DNA from: Mesostigma viride | Taxonomy: Eukaryota; Streptophyta; Mesostigmatophyceae; Mesostigmatales; Mesostigmataceae | Length of the DNA: 62,000 nt | Direction: 5' to 3' | NCBI GenBank assembly: GCA_009746045.1 | Contig: RPFO01000115.1 | Span: 1,349,234 to 1,411,233, forward strand | Shown here: piece after piece, positions 40,939 to 50,175 of the stretch | Position numbering within the stretch: the first letter of the stretch is position 1 | How the letters are laid out: each line of letters starts with the position of its first letter | Notes under the pieces: model-generated | Told to the model about the DNA's origin: nothing | What the model saw: the letters and a program-made list of their open reading frames with translations, nothing else | The model's database searches: none | Program-made: the position numbers and the translations under genes

Positions 40939-42600
40939 CTAGCCCGCTGGGGGCGTCCACATCTTGTGGTTGATCATCAGGTCCCCGCCCCTCCAGTACA
41001 CCTTGGGCTTCTGGGGGTCCTGCTTGTGGCGGAGGTATTCAGGCCACAGGTCACGTCGCTGCTGCTGCTGAGCGGGGGTCAGGTCGTCGTCCAGCGTCCA
41101 GGTGAGGTCGTGCAACCGCTTGCGACGAGAGAGGAACCGCTGCTTGTCCTCACGGGAGGGGAAGGTGAGCAGGACTGGTGGGGGAGCCGCCTTGTCCCGT
41201 GCATGGGGAAGGCGGTGGCACCCACGCAGTTCTACCTCACCTACCAGGCCCATGAGGGTAAGGAGCTGGTCCTTAAGCTCGTCGGCAAGGGAGGTTGACG
41301 TCTCGCCTGGCTTCTGCACTACAATACGGTTCGTAGGAGACGTGAAATGAGTGAGAATGTTACCCGAGCGGTAACGAGGATTCGCACCGTTGATTTTAAC
41401 ATATGTTTCTTTTTTTGCGCCATTTGGCGAGCATCGACTGGAGCCTGAACCTAGCGGGGGGAATCGTGCGGGGGAATCTTGCGGGGGAATCTTGCGGGGA
41501 AAAATTCCGAACGTGAATTTAGCGAAGTCCTACTACACTTTGCTTGGTACACTGTACTACAGTTTCGTCACTGAAAATTTTCTGTAGTTGCGTTGGTGTT
41601 TCGTACGTTCCGCTGAAATTTTCGTGTTCAGTGCCCAGATCACAATTTGATCCGGGCGCAAAATGATTGGCTGTACGGTACGAACCAAAAACGAAATTTT
41701 AGTATCTAAGTTCCGCAGCGCTTGCTGAATTTGCCCCGGAAGCCCGGGGGCACTTTCCCCGCTGAAAAAGGTGTCCGCGGAAGCGTATTGTAGTGTGGGG
41801 GAAGCGACGCAGCACCACCCGGCAGTCGCGGCGGGCGCGGTTGGTGGCCTCCCGTTGTTGAGCCTGGCGAAGGTCTTCAAGCTCCTGGAGCTTCGTAGCG
41901 ATGGCGTCGGTGGTGGAGGCGGTCGCTGTCCGCAGCAGGTCCGCATAGGAGAGGGGCGGGAGGTCACCAGCATCCAGCCGGGGTGGCTGGGATGCGATGG
42001 TGGCCGTCTGCTCCGCTATCTTTGGGACCTGTGAGGCACGGGCCTCGGTGTGGGCGGTGATGGCCTCAAGCTTCTTCATGAGCACGCCGCACTTGCCCTC
42101 CACCTGGTTAAGGCGAGAGACAAGTGCAGCGTGCGTCTCAGATGCCTGCGCCGCGGTGTGCAGCGTCGTGAACTGGGGCTGAAGCTTGTGGACGACCTTG
42201 GTCTCCACATTGGAGACCCGGGCCTCCACCGTGTTGAGCGTCGTGTTCAGCGAGGTCAGCTTCTCGGCCAACGGCCAGGTCACGTGCTCCTCCAGCACTG
42301 CTCGGATGTCATCCTTGCAGAGGGAGGAAGCCGAGGTGGCTGTCGGCCGCGCAGGCTGGGCTGGGGCGCGGATCTTGGCGTCGATTTTGGCCATAGGTAG
42401 CTGGAAGTGGCTGCACAGGATGGCGAGGCGGTGGTTGAGCTCTCCCAGGGTAAAGAACCTCGCCAGGTGCTCGTCGGGGACGGGCCCCATGGCCCCATGG
42501 AGCTTGCGTTCCTGTGCCAAGAAACGCACTATTTCGGCGCATTCTTCTGTGGACAGCTCTAGCCAGCGCTGAAAAGAGAAGCGTTCGTAATCAGGTAGGT
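40939..42600 (-). pseudogene. L1-ORF1-like protein, family 2, split by an insertion
   Basis: The 5' piece (about 42600-41796) encodes a start-less N-terminal region, a long coiled coil (TLNTVEARVSNVETKV, VSRLNQVEGKCGVLMKKLEA) and RDCRVVLRRFP. The 3' piece (41316-40939) continues with the C-terminal domain (LADELKDQLLTLMGLVGEVE, GCHRLPHAR, PPVLLTF, EDKQRFLSRRKRL, DDDLTPAQQQQRRDLWPEYL). Removing the CACTA element and one copy of its 2-bp target duplication places both pieces in one frame. Role by family: RNA-binding chaperone of an L1-type ribonucleoprotein. Confidence 0.85.
41317..41795. mobile_element. Non-autonomous CACTA (EnSpm) element, 479 bp
   Basis: Ends CACTACAATACG and CGTATTGTAGTG are perfect 12-bp inverted repeats, with weaker matching for about another 13 bp. 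CACTA at the tip is the superfamily signature. The flanks show a 2-bp duplication (TG on the plus strand, 41315-41316 and 41796-41797). It has no transposase. A GCGGGGGAATCTT motif repeats near 41465-41500. Confidence 0.88.
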
Positions 42601-42621
42601 ACCTGCGCCGTAAACCTCTTA

Positions 42622-44040
42622 TTTAATAGCCACCCAGCCAGTTTCAAGATTTCGCCATCGACGAGCCCAACTTTTGGCAGAAAAGCCCGAGTGAACAGAG
42701 CTCTGCACGTCCTGTTTCATGGGACGTGGGACACGCTTTTGGAATTGTGCCACCAACTCCACAGTCGGGAGGGCAGCGGCCTTTGCCTGCCGTCAGGTGG
42801 CAGTACCGACGGGTGTGGCCGGCCAGCTGCAAAGCTGCCCGGGCTCGCCCGTCACTACTTAGTGCGCAACAAATCGCCCTTTGCTCCCTCCTCGGACGCT
42901 CTGCCGCCTTGCACAGATCTTTTCCCCCACCGCTGTGACCGACACCATCCGCAACCTCCGCCGTCGAGCATCACGTGACTCCCCTCGCTGCAGATGTGGC
43001 AGCCCTTGGCTGCACGCTCAGTGATCAACTGCCGAGCTAGCTCCGCACCATCTCCACCGCCACCTCCACCCTCCTCGCCGGCCTCCTCCATGCACCGCCA
43101 CCACCGGCCCCCACCACTGACACCATCACCGCCCAGCTCCGCGACATCGACCATCCTCAAGGAAAACGCCATCGCCGGCATCGAGTGCCTGCAAAACACC
43201 GCAGGCCTCACCGCCCATGCAGGCGGTGAAGGACATTGCCGCCAAGCCAGCCCAGCTGCTGGCCCAGCTGGCGATGCCCCTCCCACCCAGACCTGGGCAG
43301 ACATGCTCAAGCAACACACTACCTCCACCACCTCCGACGCCGCAGCACAGCTCCAGCAGCAGACGCTCAACCTCCGCGAGGAGGCCGAGCTCGCCATGTA
43401 AGCGCAGCCTTAACGTCATCGTCAAGAACTTCAACCTGGTGGAAGCTGAGCTAGAATTCCGGGAAGCTTGCACGTGCGTTTGAGAGCAAAATCCTTGGTC
43501 GCATGGGCCTCATTGGTGAGATCAAGCTGGACGCCCACCGCCTTCCCCGCTCGTGGGGTAAGGCAGGGGCGCCGAGCCGCTTCTGCTCATCTTTGTGACC
43601 CCGGCGGACAAGATTTCGTTTCTCAGACGCCGCATGAGCGGCTCGAGAAGACTCACTACACCCTGGACGACGACTTGACCCTGGCGCAGCAACAACGGCG
43701 ACGGGAGCTATAGCCGACCTACCTCCAGCTTCGGCAGACCGCGGCGGGGAAGCCAGTTTACTGGAAGGGGGCGGCCATCTACGTCGGCTGACAAGCCCTG
43801 GCAAGCGACCCCCGCGGCCGGGCGGCCGGCCCCATGCAGCATGAACCTCCAGACACCCCAGCTTAGGGGAATACAGCAGTAGTAGTACGTAGAATAGTCA
43901 GGCTCAGCCACCGTGGCCTTGGAGATGTACGCCTACCACAGGCCCCATACCAGCTGATGCCCCTTCGTGCATTATTTAGCCATGTACATGTGTGCCTATG
44001 ATGTGCCCCCCACCAGATGATTAAATTAAATTAAATTAAA
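42622..44040 (+). pseudogene. Degenerate ORF1-only retroelement copy C, family 1
   Basis: Broken frames on the plus strand reproduce the ORF1 order: FHGTWDTLLELCHQLH, SLLGRS, EVLQNTAGLTA-like, SLNVIVKNFNLVE, RLPRSWGKAG, TLDDDLTLAQQQRRREL. Numerous shifts and stops. It ends at CCAGATGAT with a (TTAAA)n tail at about 44018-44042, earlier in the 3'UTR than other copies. Confidence 0.8.
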
Positions 44041-44043
44041 TTA

Positions 44044-44233
44044 TAACATGTCTCCGTTGGGAGATCATGTAGCACATATTCCTCAAGTGCTGAATGAATT
44101 GAGGTGGGCGGAGCCGCGGAATCGAAAGAACCTAACTAACTCTACGCTATTGAATTGAATTGAATTGAATTTTAATTGAATTGAATTGTAACATAACTTC
44201 GTTGGGAGTATATGTAGCACATAGCCCTTGAGA
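44044..44233 (-). repeat. Two short family-1 tails, minus strand
   Basis: First tail: hairpin TCTCC-CAAC-GGAGA with outer stem ACATG/CATGT (44046-44070). Second tail: a (TTCAA)n tract at 44148-44188 followed by the hairpin (44191-44215) and AGCACATAGCCCTTGAGA, where copy B is inserted. The sequence of the second tail resumes at 46218. Confidence 0.75.
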
Positions 44234-46217
44234 CCATGTGTGCCACGAGGCACGAGCCACGAGGTAGCCATGGCTGTCGGAGCTCATAACTTTCACATTT
44301 GAGCATGCACCGAATTCAGCTGTGAATATCACAATCGCTTCGTCTTTCTTAGACGCACATGCTGATATAATTTTCCGACGCTATTACGCAATATACGATG
44401 AGCAAACGCCCATCGACGCAACGCAGCCTGACGGCTGCGCTCGGCAATGAAAATACGTCTGCAGCTTCGGCTGCAGCTTCGCCCACCGGCCCAGAAGGCA
44501 GCGGCGCCACTAGCCAAGCTCTAGTGGTCGTCCAGCCCCCTGCTGCGCCCGCATCGCCAGCAGCGTCGCCCGAACCCAAGCGCAGTCGCCCTGACGGGCT
44601 GCTGGATGAGTACGACTTTGACGCCAGCCAGCCCGGCTATTTTGACAAGCTTACACCCGATCGCATCCTGGGCCATGTATTTTTCGGGACGCATGCCTCT
44701 CTTCTAGAACTGTGCAAGCAGCTTTTCCACCAAGGTCGCCTTGTCAATGCCCACCTCCAGAGGCGCAATTTCGGCAAAGACGCCCTCAACGCCCGCCGCC
44801 CCCACCTCCAGCAATTCGCCCTCTTTTCCCTCCTTGGACGCTCCATCGAGGAGCTTTGGCCCCCAAAGCCCCTCACCACCACCTTAACCGAATCCTCCAT
44901 CCGCTCACTCCTCAAGGAGGCCCTCGAGCAGCACGTGGCCCCCATCGCTGCAGACGTGGCGGCCATGGGCAGCACGCTGGCTGCCGAGCTCCCCCTCCTC
45001 TCCACCATCCCCACCGCCACCGCCACCCTCCTCGCCTCCTCCACCGCCACCACCCCCACCTCCGACGCCATCACCGCCCAGCTCCGTGAAATCGACCAGC
45101 GTCTTAAAGACAACGCAATCGCCATCGAGGTCCTGCAGAACACCGCCGGCCTCACCGCCCAGGCGGTGAAGGACATTGCCGCCAAGCCAGCCCCTGCTGG
45201 CCTGGCCGGCGATGCTCCTCCCATCACGACCTGGGCGGACATGCTTAAGCAGCACACCACCTCCACCACCTCCGCCGTCGCAGCACAGCTCCAGCGGCAG
45301 ACGCTTGACCTCCGCGAGGAGGCCGAGCTCGCCAAGCGCAGCCTTAACGTCATTGTCAAGAATCTCAAGATGGAGGAAGGTGAGAATTCCGAGAAGCTTG
45401 CGCGTGCTTTTGAGAGAGAAATCCTTGATCGCATGGGCCTTACTGGTGAGATCGAGCTGGCCGCCCACCGCCTTCCCCGCGCGCGGGGTAAGGCAGGGCC
45501 GCCCCCGCTCCTTCTCACCTTTAAGACCCCGGCGGACAAGATTTCTTTTCTCAGACGCCGCAAGCGGCTCGAGAAGACTCTCTTCACCCTTGATGACGAC
45601 CTGACCCTGGCGCAGCAACAACGGCGACGGGAGCTATGGCCGACCTACCTCCAGCTCCGGCAGACCAAGGCGGGGCAGCCGGTGTACTGGAAGGGGGCGG
45701 CCATCTACGTCGGCCACAAGCCCTGGCAGGCGACCCCCGCGGCCCCAGCGACTCCAGGCGCCCCAGCTTAGGGGAATACAGCAGTAGTAGTGTAGAATAG
45801 ATAGACCGTGGCCATGTACATGTACGCCTCCTAGAGGCCCTACCCCAGCTAAGCCACGCGCTTTATTTAATCATGTACATGTGTGCCTATGATGAGCCAC
45901 ACTCCAGATGATGCCTAGCTTTATTTAGTTATGTTGTGCCCATGCAGGGAGTAACTCTCTGCTGAGACGCCATGCCCTAGCTTTTTGTATAGCTATGCTG
46001 ATCTTCCCCCCCATGACAGGCTCCCCCTTCGCTGGGCATAGCTTGAAGATCATGGGGATGCACGTGCCCTGGTGCACCTAGAGCAAGGGTCCTTTACATC
46101 CCCACCCTTGCAGGAAGTAGCTTAGGATGTATGATAGGCCATATGCCCCCTCTCAAGGGCTATGTGCTACATATACTCCCAACGGAGTTATGTTACAATT
46201 CAATTCAATTCAATTCA
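44234..46217 (+). mobile_element. ORF1-only retroelement, family 1, intact copy B (1.98 kb)
   Basis: Flanked by the 13-bp direct repeat ATAGCCCTTGAGA (44221-44233 and 46218-46230). It has a 5'UTR of about 165 bp, one intact ORF, a 440-bp 3'UTR, the hairpin ACTCC-CAAC-GGAGT (46169-46193) and a (TTCAA)n tail. No reverse transcriptase. It landed inside the 3'UTR of an older family-1 copy in opposite orientation. Intact ORF and exact duplication imply a young insertion. Confidence 0.93.
44398..45771 (+). CDS. L1-ORF1-like RNA-binding protein, intact (457 aa)
   Basis: A Ser/Ala/Pro-rich N terminus with EPKRSRP (possible nuclear signal, about residue 61) is followed by LGHVFFGTHASLLELCKQL (about 95), a Thr/Ala-rich hinge, a coiled-coil stretch (ITAQLREIDQRLKDNAIAIE.., LQRQTLDLREEAELAKRS; about 220-318) and a C-terminal domain from about 318: LNVIVKNLKMEEGENSEKL, EIELAAHRLPRARGK, PPLLLTFKTPADKISFL, DDDLTLAQQQRRRELWPTYL, YWKGAAIYVG. 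The order coiled coil, RRM-like AHR..P..LLTF block and DDLT..QQ.RR..W block is that of L1 ORF1p (Transposase_22 type). Such proteins trimerise, bind their RNA and act as nucleic-acid chaperones. Here the gene is the only one in its element, so an RT must come from elsewhere (inference). Confidence 0.9.
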   Translation: MSKRPSTQRSLTAALGNENTSAASAAASPTGPEGSGATSQALVVVQPPAAPASPAASPEPKRSRPDGLLDEYDFDASQPGYFDKLTPDRILGHVFFGTHASLLELCKQLFHQGRLVNAHLQRRNFGKDALNARRPHLQQFALFSLLGRSIEELWPPKPLTTTLTESSIRSLLKEALEQHVAPIAADVAAMGSTLAAELPLLSTIPTATATLLASSTATTPTSDAITAQLREIDQRLKDNAIAIEVLQNTAGLTAQAVKDIAAKPAPAGLAGDAPPITTWADMLKQHTTSTTSAVAAQLQRQTLDLREEAELAKRSLNVIVKNLKMEEGENSEKLARAFEREILDRMGLTGEIELAAHRLPRARGKAGPPPLLLTFKTPADKISFLRRRKRLEKTLFTLDDDLTLAQQQRRRELWPTYLQLRQTKAGQPVYWKGAAIYVGHKPWQATPAAPATPGAPA

Positions 46218-46345
46218 ATAGCCCTTGAGAGGGGGGCATATGGCCTATCATACATCCTGAGCTACTTCCTGCAAGGGTGGGGATGTAAAGGACCCTTGCT
46301 CTAGGTGCACCAGGGCACTTGCATCTCTACGCTATCTAGTCTAGA
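46218..46345 (-). repeat. Continuation of the older family-1 copy split by copy B
   Basis: AGCCCTTGAGAGGGGGGCATATGG and CTACTTCCTGCAAGGGTGGG continue the minus-strand 3'UTR interrupted at 44233. Confidence 0.75.
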
Positions 46346-46760
46346 AAAATCCTATCTACACTATACTCAGCAAAACGCCCCTTCCTCTTGGGGGGGGGGG
46401 GCTTGCCCACAGGGGCTGGCGTGTGAGACTGGACGATCTTCTGCATGCCACCGCTTCTTGTTCTGCATGCATGGTGGCAGTCCAAAGAAGGGAGAGGGAG
46501 TGAATGCGGTGTTCAAACTGAGCTGGGACCACTAGGTCGGCCAGCAACATCCGTCTGAGTGTAGTTCATGGCAAGCTAGTTTACCTAGCTTCCTGGGAAT
46601 GTCCTTGGGGCCAGGCCAGGTCAGGATATGCCGCCCTGGTTGGCCAAGCCGCTGGGGGCCGGCCAGACCAAGGGCGGTGTCGACCTGGCTGGTGCGGGCA
46701 AGATGTCCTACAAATGCTATCCTACGCTGCCTAATGTCGTCCGAAATACGAGGCATACCC
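46345..46760. other. Repeat-derived, no intact gene
   Basis: 46345-46500 is the inverted copy of the repeat at 12700-12880. In 46532-46756 a minus-strand frame reads RRIAFVGHLARTSQVDTALG, the type of C-terminal sequence that ends some LINE reverse transcriptases, directly upstream of a (TTAA) tract. Confidence 0.4.
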
Positions 46761-46775
46761 TGATTAATTAATTAA

Positions 46776-47511
46776 TTAATAAACACGTGACTGCGTCACG
46801 TGGGTGCCAATACAGAGTAAAGGAACCTTCAACCCTAGCTATATACACAGCGAGACTTGGAGGGAGGGCGCCCTAGCTTCTCTCACTGCCGCAAGTGGGC
46901 AGGCCACAGAGCGCTCTCTCCACGGCATGGTGCATCATACCGCCGGGGCGCAACACTGTGGGTGCAATACATGCAACCATAGCATACCCTGATACAAAGA
47001 CTCAGTAATGACCTACACTGGGAAAACCCTACACATATTCTGAGGACCTGTCGGAGCATCCTGTAAACCGTGCCGGACGTCTAGCTTAGCCGCCTGGCAG
47101 TCACATGTCTGTGAGTGTCCATGCCTCGGCGCCATACGTAAGCACCGTGAGGACGAGGACCTTGAAGAGCATGCGCTTACGGTGCTCGCCCAGGCCCTTT
47201 CAGCGCCAGTAGGTGGTGAGCGAACGGAGCCGGGCCCAGGCCAGGCCGATGCGGATGTCCACATCGTCGGCGGTGTCGGGGATCATGCTCCCTAACGTAC
47301 AGTTTGAAGCGATCACAAAACGGGACCTCCGTCCCGTCGCCGCAGGCGCGGCAGCGGCGGGCGACTGGAGGCCCCACTGATCACCATCGCCTCAGTTTTG
47401 ACACTAATCTCCAACCCCACCGCCCTCGCCTCCAAGCCCAGACAGTCCAGCCAGGTCTGAATGTGCTCGGGGCGCACGATGAGGGTGGTGTCATCCGCAT
47501 AAATCAGGTCG
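46776..47511 (-). mobile_element. LINE-C 3' fragment, copy 1 (736 bp)
   Basis: Identical to 50176-50911, offset exactly 3400 bp. On the minus strand it starts with the RT box DLIYADDTTLIV, passes GLEISVKTEAMVISG, a frame-shifted FKLYVGSMIPDTADDVDIRI region and LTYGAEAWTLTDM, then a 3'UTR, the palindromic hairpin CACGTGAC-GCA-GTCACGTG (46784-46802) and a (TTAA)n tail. YADD and the YGAEAWTL ending place it among LINE reverse transcriptases of a different clade from the L1 at 24 kb. Confidence 0.9.
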
Positions 47512-50175
47512 ACCGGACGTGCGCCCGCCGAATTTTTTGGCGCCAAAAAAATTCGCGGTACCGCCGTGAAGTGAAAAGTGGGTGCACGGTGCGCGCACCC
47601 CTTGCGGAAGTGGCCATGGCGACTGCGTTTAGGCGAAACTAGCAATGTCGGGCTAGAGAAACGCAAAACAAATGCTCGAATGTTGAAGACGATGATTTAA
47701 TGATGTTGGGTTGTGGCGGCAAGTAGCTGGTTTACAATATCGCTGCTTTCTTTTACTGCCATCGGCATGGGGGGTAGACTGCATTTTTTGGTCGCGCGGA
47801 ATAAAATAGAATTCGTGATAGCGGCAGTGAATTCGCAGTTTTGGGGGTTGTTCTGACCGTGAAGCAGGCGTTAATATCGGTTGCATCGAATTCTAAACCG
47901 AGCTGGTGCTTTTTGCCAGATTTTCGGCCTTTATCGGTAAGTAATTGTTCAGACCTGCGCAGTGCGTGTCTGACCTGTCCATGGAATAACCGCTGTTGTT
48001 GCGCGCCTGGGCGAGGGATTTACGAGGGCGAGGTACAGATTTGTCGCGAATGTTATCGGCTATCAGTGCTTTCTTCTATGAGCTCATCGTTCGAGTTTTT
48101 TTGGGTTCTTTTTGGGCAGTTTCCGCCAGCTAGCTCGCCGTCGCTTGCCGTTGTGTTGTCGAATACCTGGCAGCTTTAGATTGTTTTCGTCGATGTCGTG
48201 ATCAGGGCCGCTTCAGTCGCAACCTATAGCTCTTCGGGAAGGTTTAAGGCATTTCATAAAACGTGTTCTGGCAAGGATGTTGTGCGTATGGACGCTTCTT
48301 GTTGTGTGAGAGTGACGCACCCTCTCTTCGCAGCGGCATCACAGCGCTCATGCGCTGGAGGGCCGCCAATGGTTTCTTTCCATTTTATCGTGCAGGGTAG
48401 GAAGTGTTTGATTGACGATTATGTTGGAGATATTGCATTTGTGTGACTGCATGTAGATAGCTACCACCATTGGTTTATTTGAGCTTTCCCTTGATATCAT
48501 CATGTGAAAAGACTGCCATGTGCTGAGCCAACCATGGTTGACATGGTTGAGTGCATGCAAGCTTTGTATGCCATGATCTCCTTGGTTCCTTGCCCTCCAT
48601 AGTTCCAGTTTGTTGCCCATCTCAGGTAGGGCAGTTCAGGAGTTGTTGCTGTTTTGGTTAGCTTGGTTGGCATAAACCTTACACTCTAACCTGGGAGAAA
48701 CATAGAAAATGCTGGTAAGGCATTTTAGTGCCATCATCATTATTGCTATTCACATGCTTATAAGTCTGGCCATGCTCGAGGTACGGTTAAGGGCTATGAG
48801 GTGTGTGGCCACCCCTGTGTACTTCATAACATATTCAGCATGTATTTGATGCATGTTGGATGGCATGTAAAGTGTAATTGTGTTTATACTTGGTTACTGA
48901 GTGGTCCTTAGCGCCTGTCCGGTGGTCGTCTAGGAAACTCATCAGTGCGTGTCACAGTGACCCCCAACCTTGAGCATGTGTCGTCATCAGTGTGTAATAG
49001 TTATTTATATGTGCTTTTGGTCATAGATTTGCCGAGTTCTAATCATTGAGTTTACAAGGTAACCTTGGGTTGAGTATAGTGTATGCTCTCTTGGCATGTA
49101 TGCCTAGCGATCGTGTTGCTATGCTTGCGCTTGCAAGGTTGGCCATGCCGAGGGCAGGTAAGGGCAGATGAGGTGCCTAGCTGTTTGCTTATGGGTGTAG
49201 ACACCTCCCCCGCTGCCCTTGCACAGCTGGATGAGCTGAGGAACAAGAGGAAGCCAGCAGGTGGTCAAGAAGACGCTAGAGTACAAGGCTGAGGCAGCCC
49301 GGGCGTGGCATGTGAAGCGTGGCCATCGCTGGGATGAGGGCAAGGTAGATGCCCAGAGGGGCCAGGTCACCTACAGCAAGGGGGTGCACTATGGGGGTGT
49401 GGGGGCTGCTACTGGGGGGCGGGGGCGGGCAGCAATGAGGATGATGATGACACTGCACACATCCCTTGCTTGCGCTGCTCTAAGACCGATGCATCTGATG
49501 ATGACCCTTTCTTGCTGTGCAGCACACCCGGGTGCGATGGGGGGCTCCACCTGAGCTGCACGGTCCCTCTCCTGCCCAGCGTACCTGATGGGGACTGGTT
49601 CTGCCCAGTTTGCTGTGGGGAAGACTGTGATGATGGCAGTGATAGTGACAGTGACTAGTATAATGGACGCCCAGGTGGCATGCTGCCAAAGAGCATAACT
49701 TCCACACCGCTTGTCCAAATGCAGCCAGATTTTGCCAGCGTGTGTGTCGATGACTAATGGAATTTTGAATATCATGTTTGGCCCATTTCACATGTGTTTG
49801 GTATTTTATTATTTTTGGCATGTGTGAAAAACAGCGTTTTTGTACTTGCAAGAGCATAAAAATTCTAAAGCATGTCAGATATGGGTTGTGAGTGGCTCTA
49901 ATTTTTGGCCACCCACGACCTGCTTGGACAATATCATGCCTGGCCTGAATTGATGTGTGCATTGGCTGGGGCATACTGTGCCCTATAATTAGCGTCTTTT
50001 TCTATTTTTAGCGCGATACCGGCGCGTGGTTGGGGGTAGAACCTTCAATGAATGCATGGATAACTCACTAAACATGTTATTTAGGGCCCCTAATCATGGC
50101 TGGGCATAATTCAATTGAATTCATATTGAAACAAGTGTATTCCAGTTTTGGGGGGTTTTGGTGGCACACCTCCCC
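47512..50175. mobile_element. TTAA DNA transposon, copy 2 (2.66 kb, carries a PHD finger)
   Basis: Inverted relative of copy 1: the left part (GAATTTTTTGGCGCC.., then AGCACCAGCTCGG-type sequence) matches the right end of copy 1, and the right end CACCTCCCC abuts TTAA at 50176. The left terminus is altered. It is longer than copy 1 because of extra sequence at about 49100-49700. It sits exactly between the two identical LINE-C fragments. Confidence 0.7.
49200..49658 (+). CDS. PHD-finger protein C-terminal exons inside the transposon
   Basis: The last exon, probably from 49434 after a CAG acceptor, reads NEDDDDTAHIPCLRCSKTDA, then DPFLLCSTPGCDGGLHLSC, VPDGDWFCPVCCGEDC and an acidic SDSDSD end (TAG 49656-49658). 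The Cys4-His-Cys3 spacing and the W before the last CxxC are those of a PHD zinc finger, a reader of histone tails. An upstream exon is likely at about 49258-49380 (VVKKTLEYKAEAARAWHVKR). The 5' exons were not found. Either cargo captured from the host or part of the element's own protein. Confidence is high for the PHD motif, low for the gene model. Confidence 0.6.

Larger units (their letters stand above)
40513..42609 (-). mobile_element. ORF1-only retroelement, family 2 (2.1 kb, with nested CACTA element)
   Basis: Flanked by the 12-bp direct repeat GTAAACCTCTTA (40501-40512 and 42610-42621). On the minus strand the coding frame begins within ORF1, so it is 5'-truncated. ORF1 then passes straight into a 3'UTR (shared with 5734-6180), the hairpin (40533-40555) and a (TTAA)n tail. 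No ORF2. A 479-bp DNA element interrupts ORF1. Confidence 0.9.
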
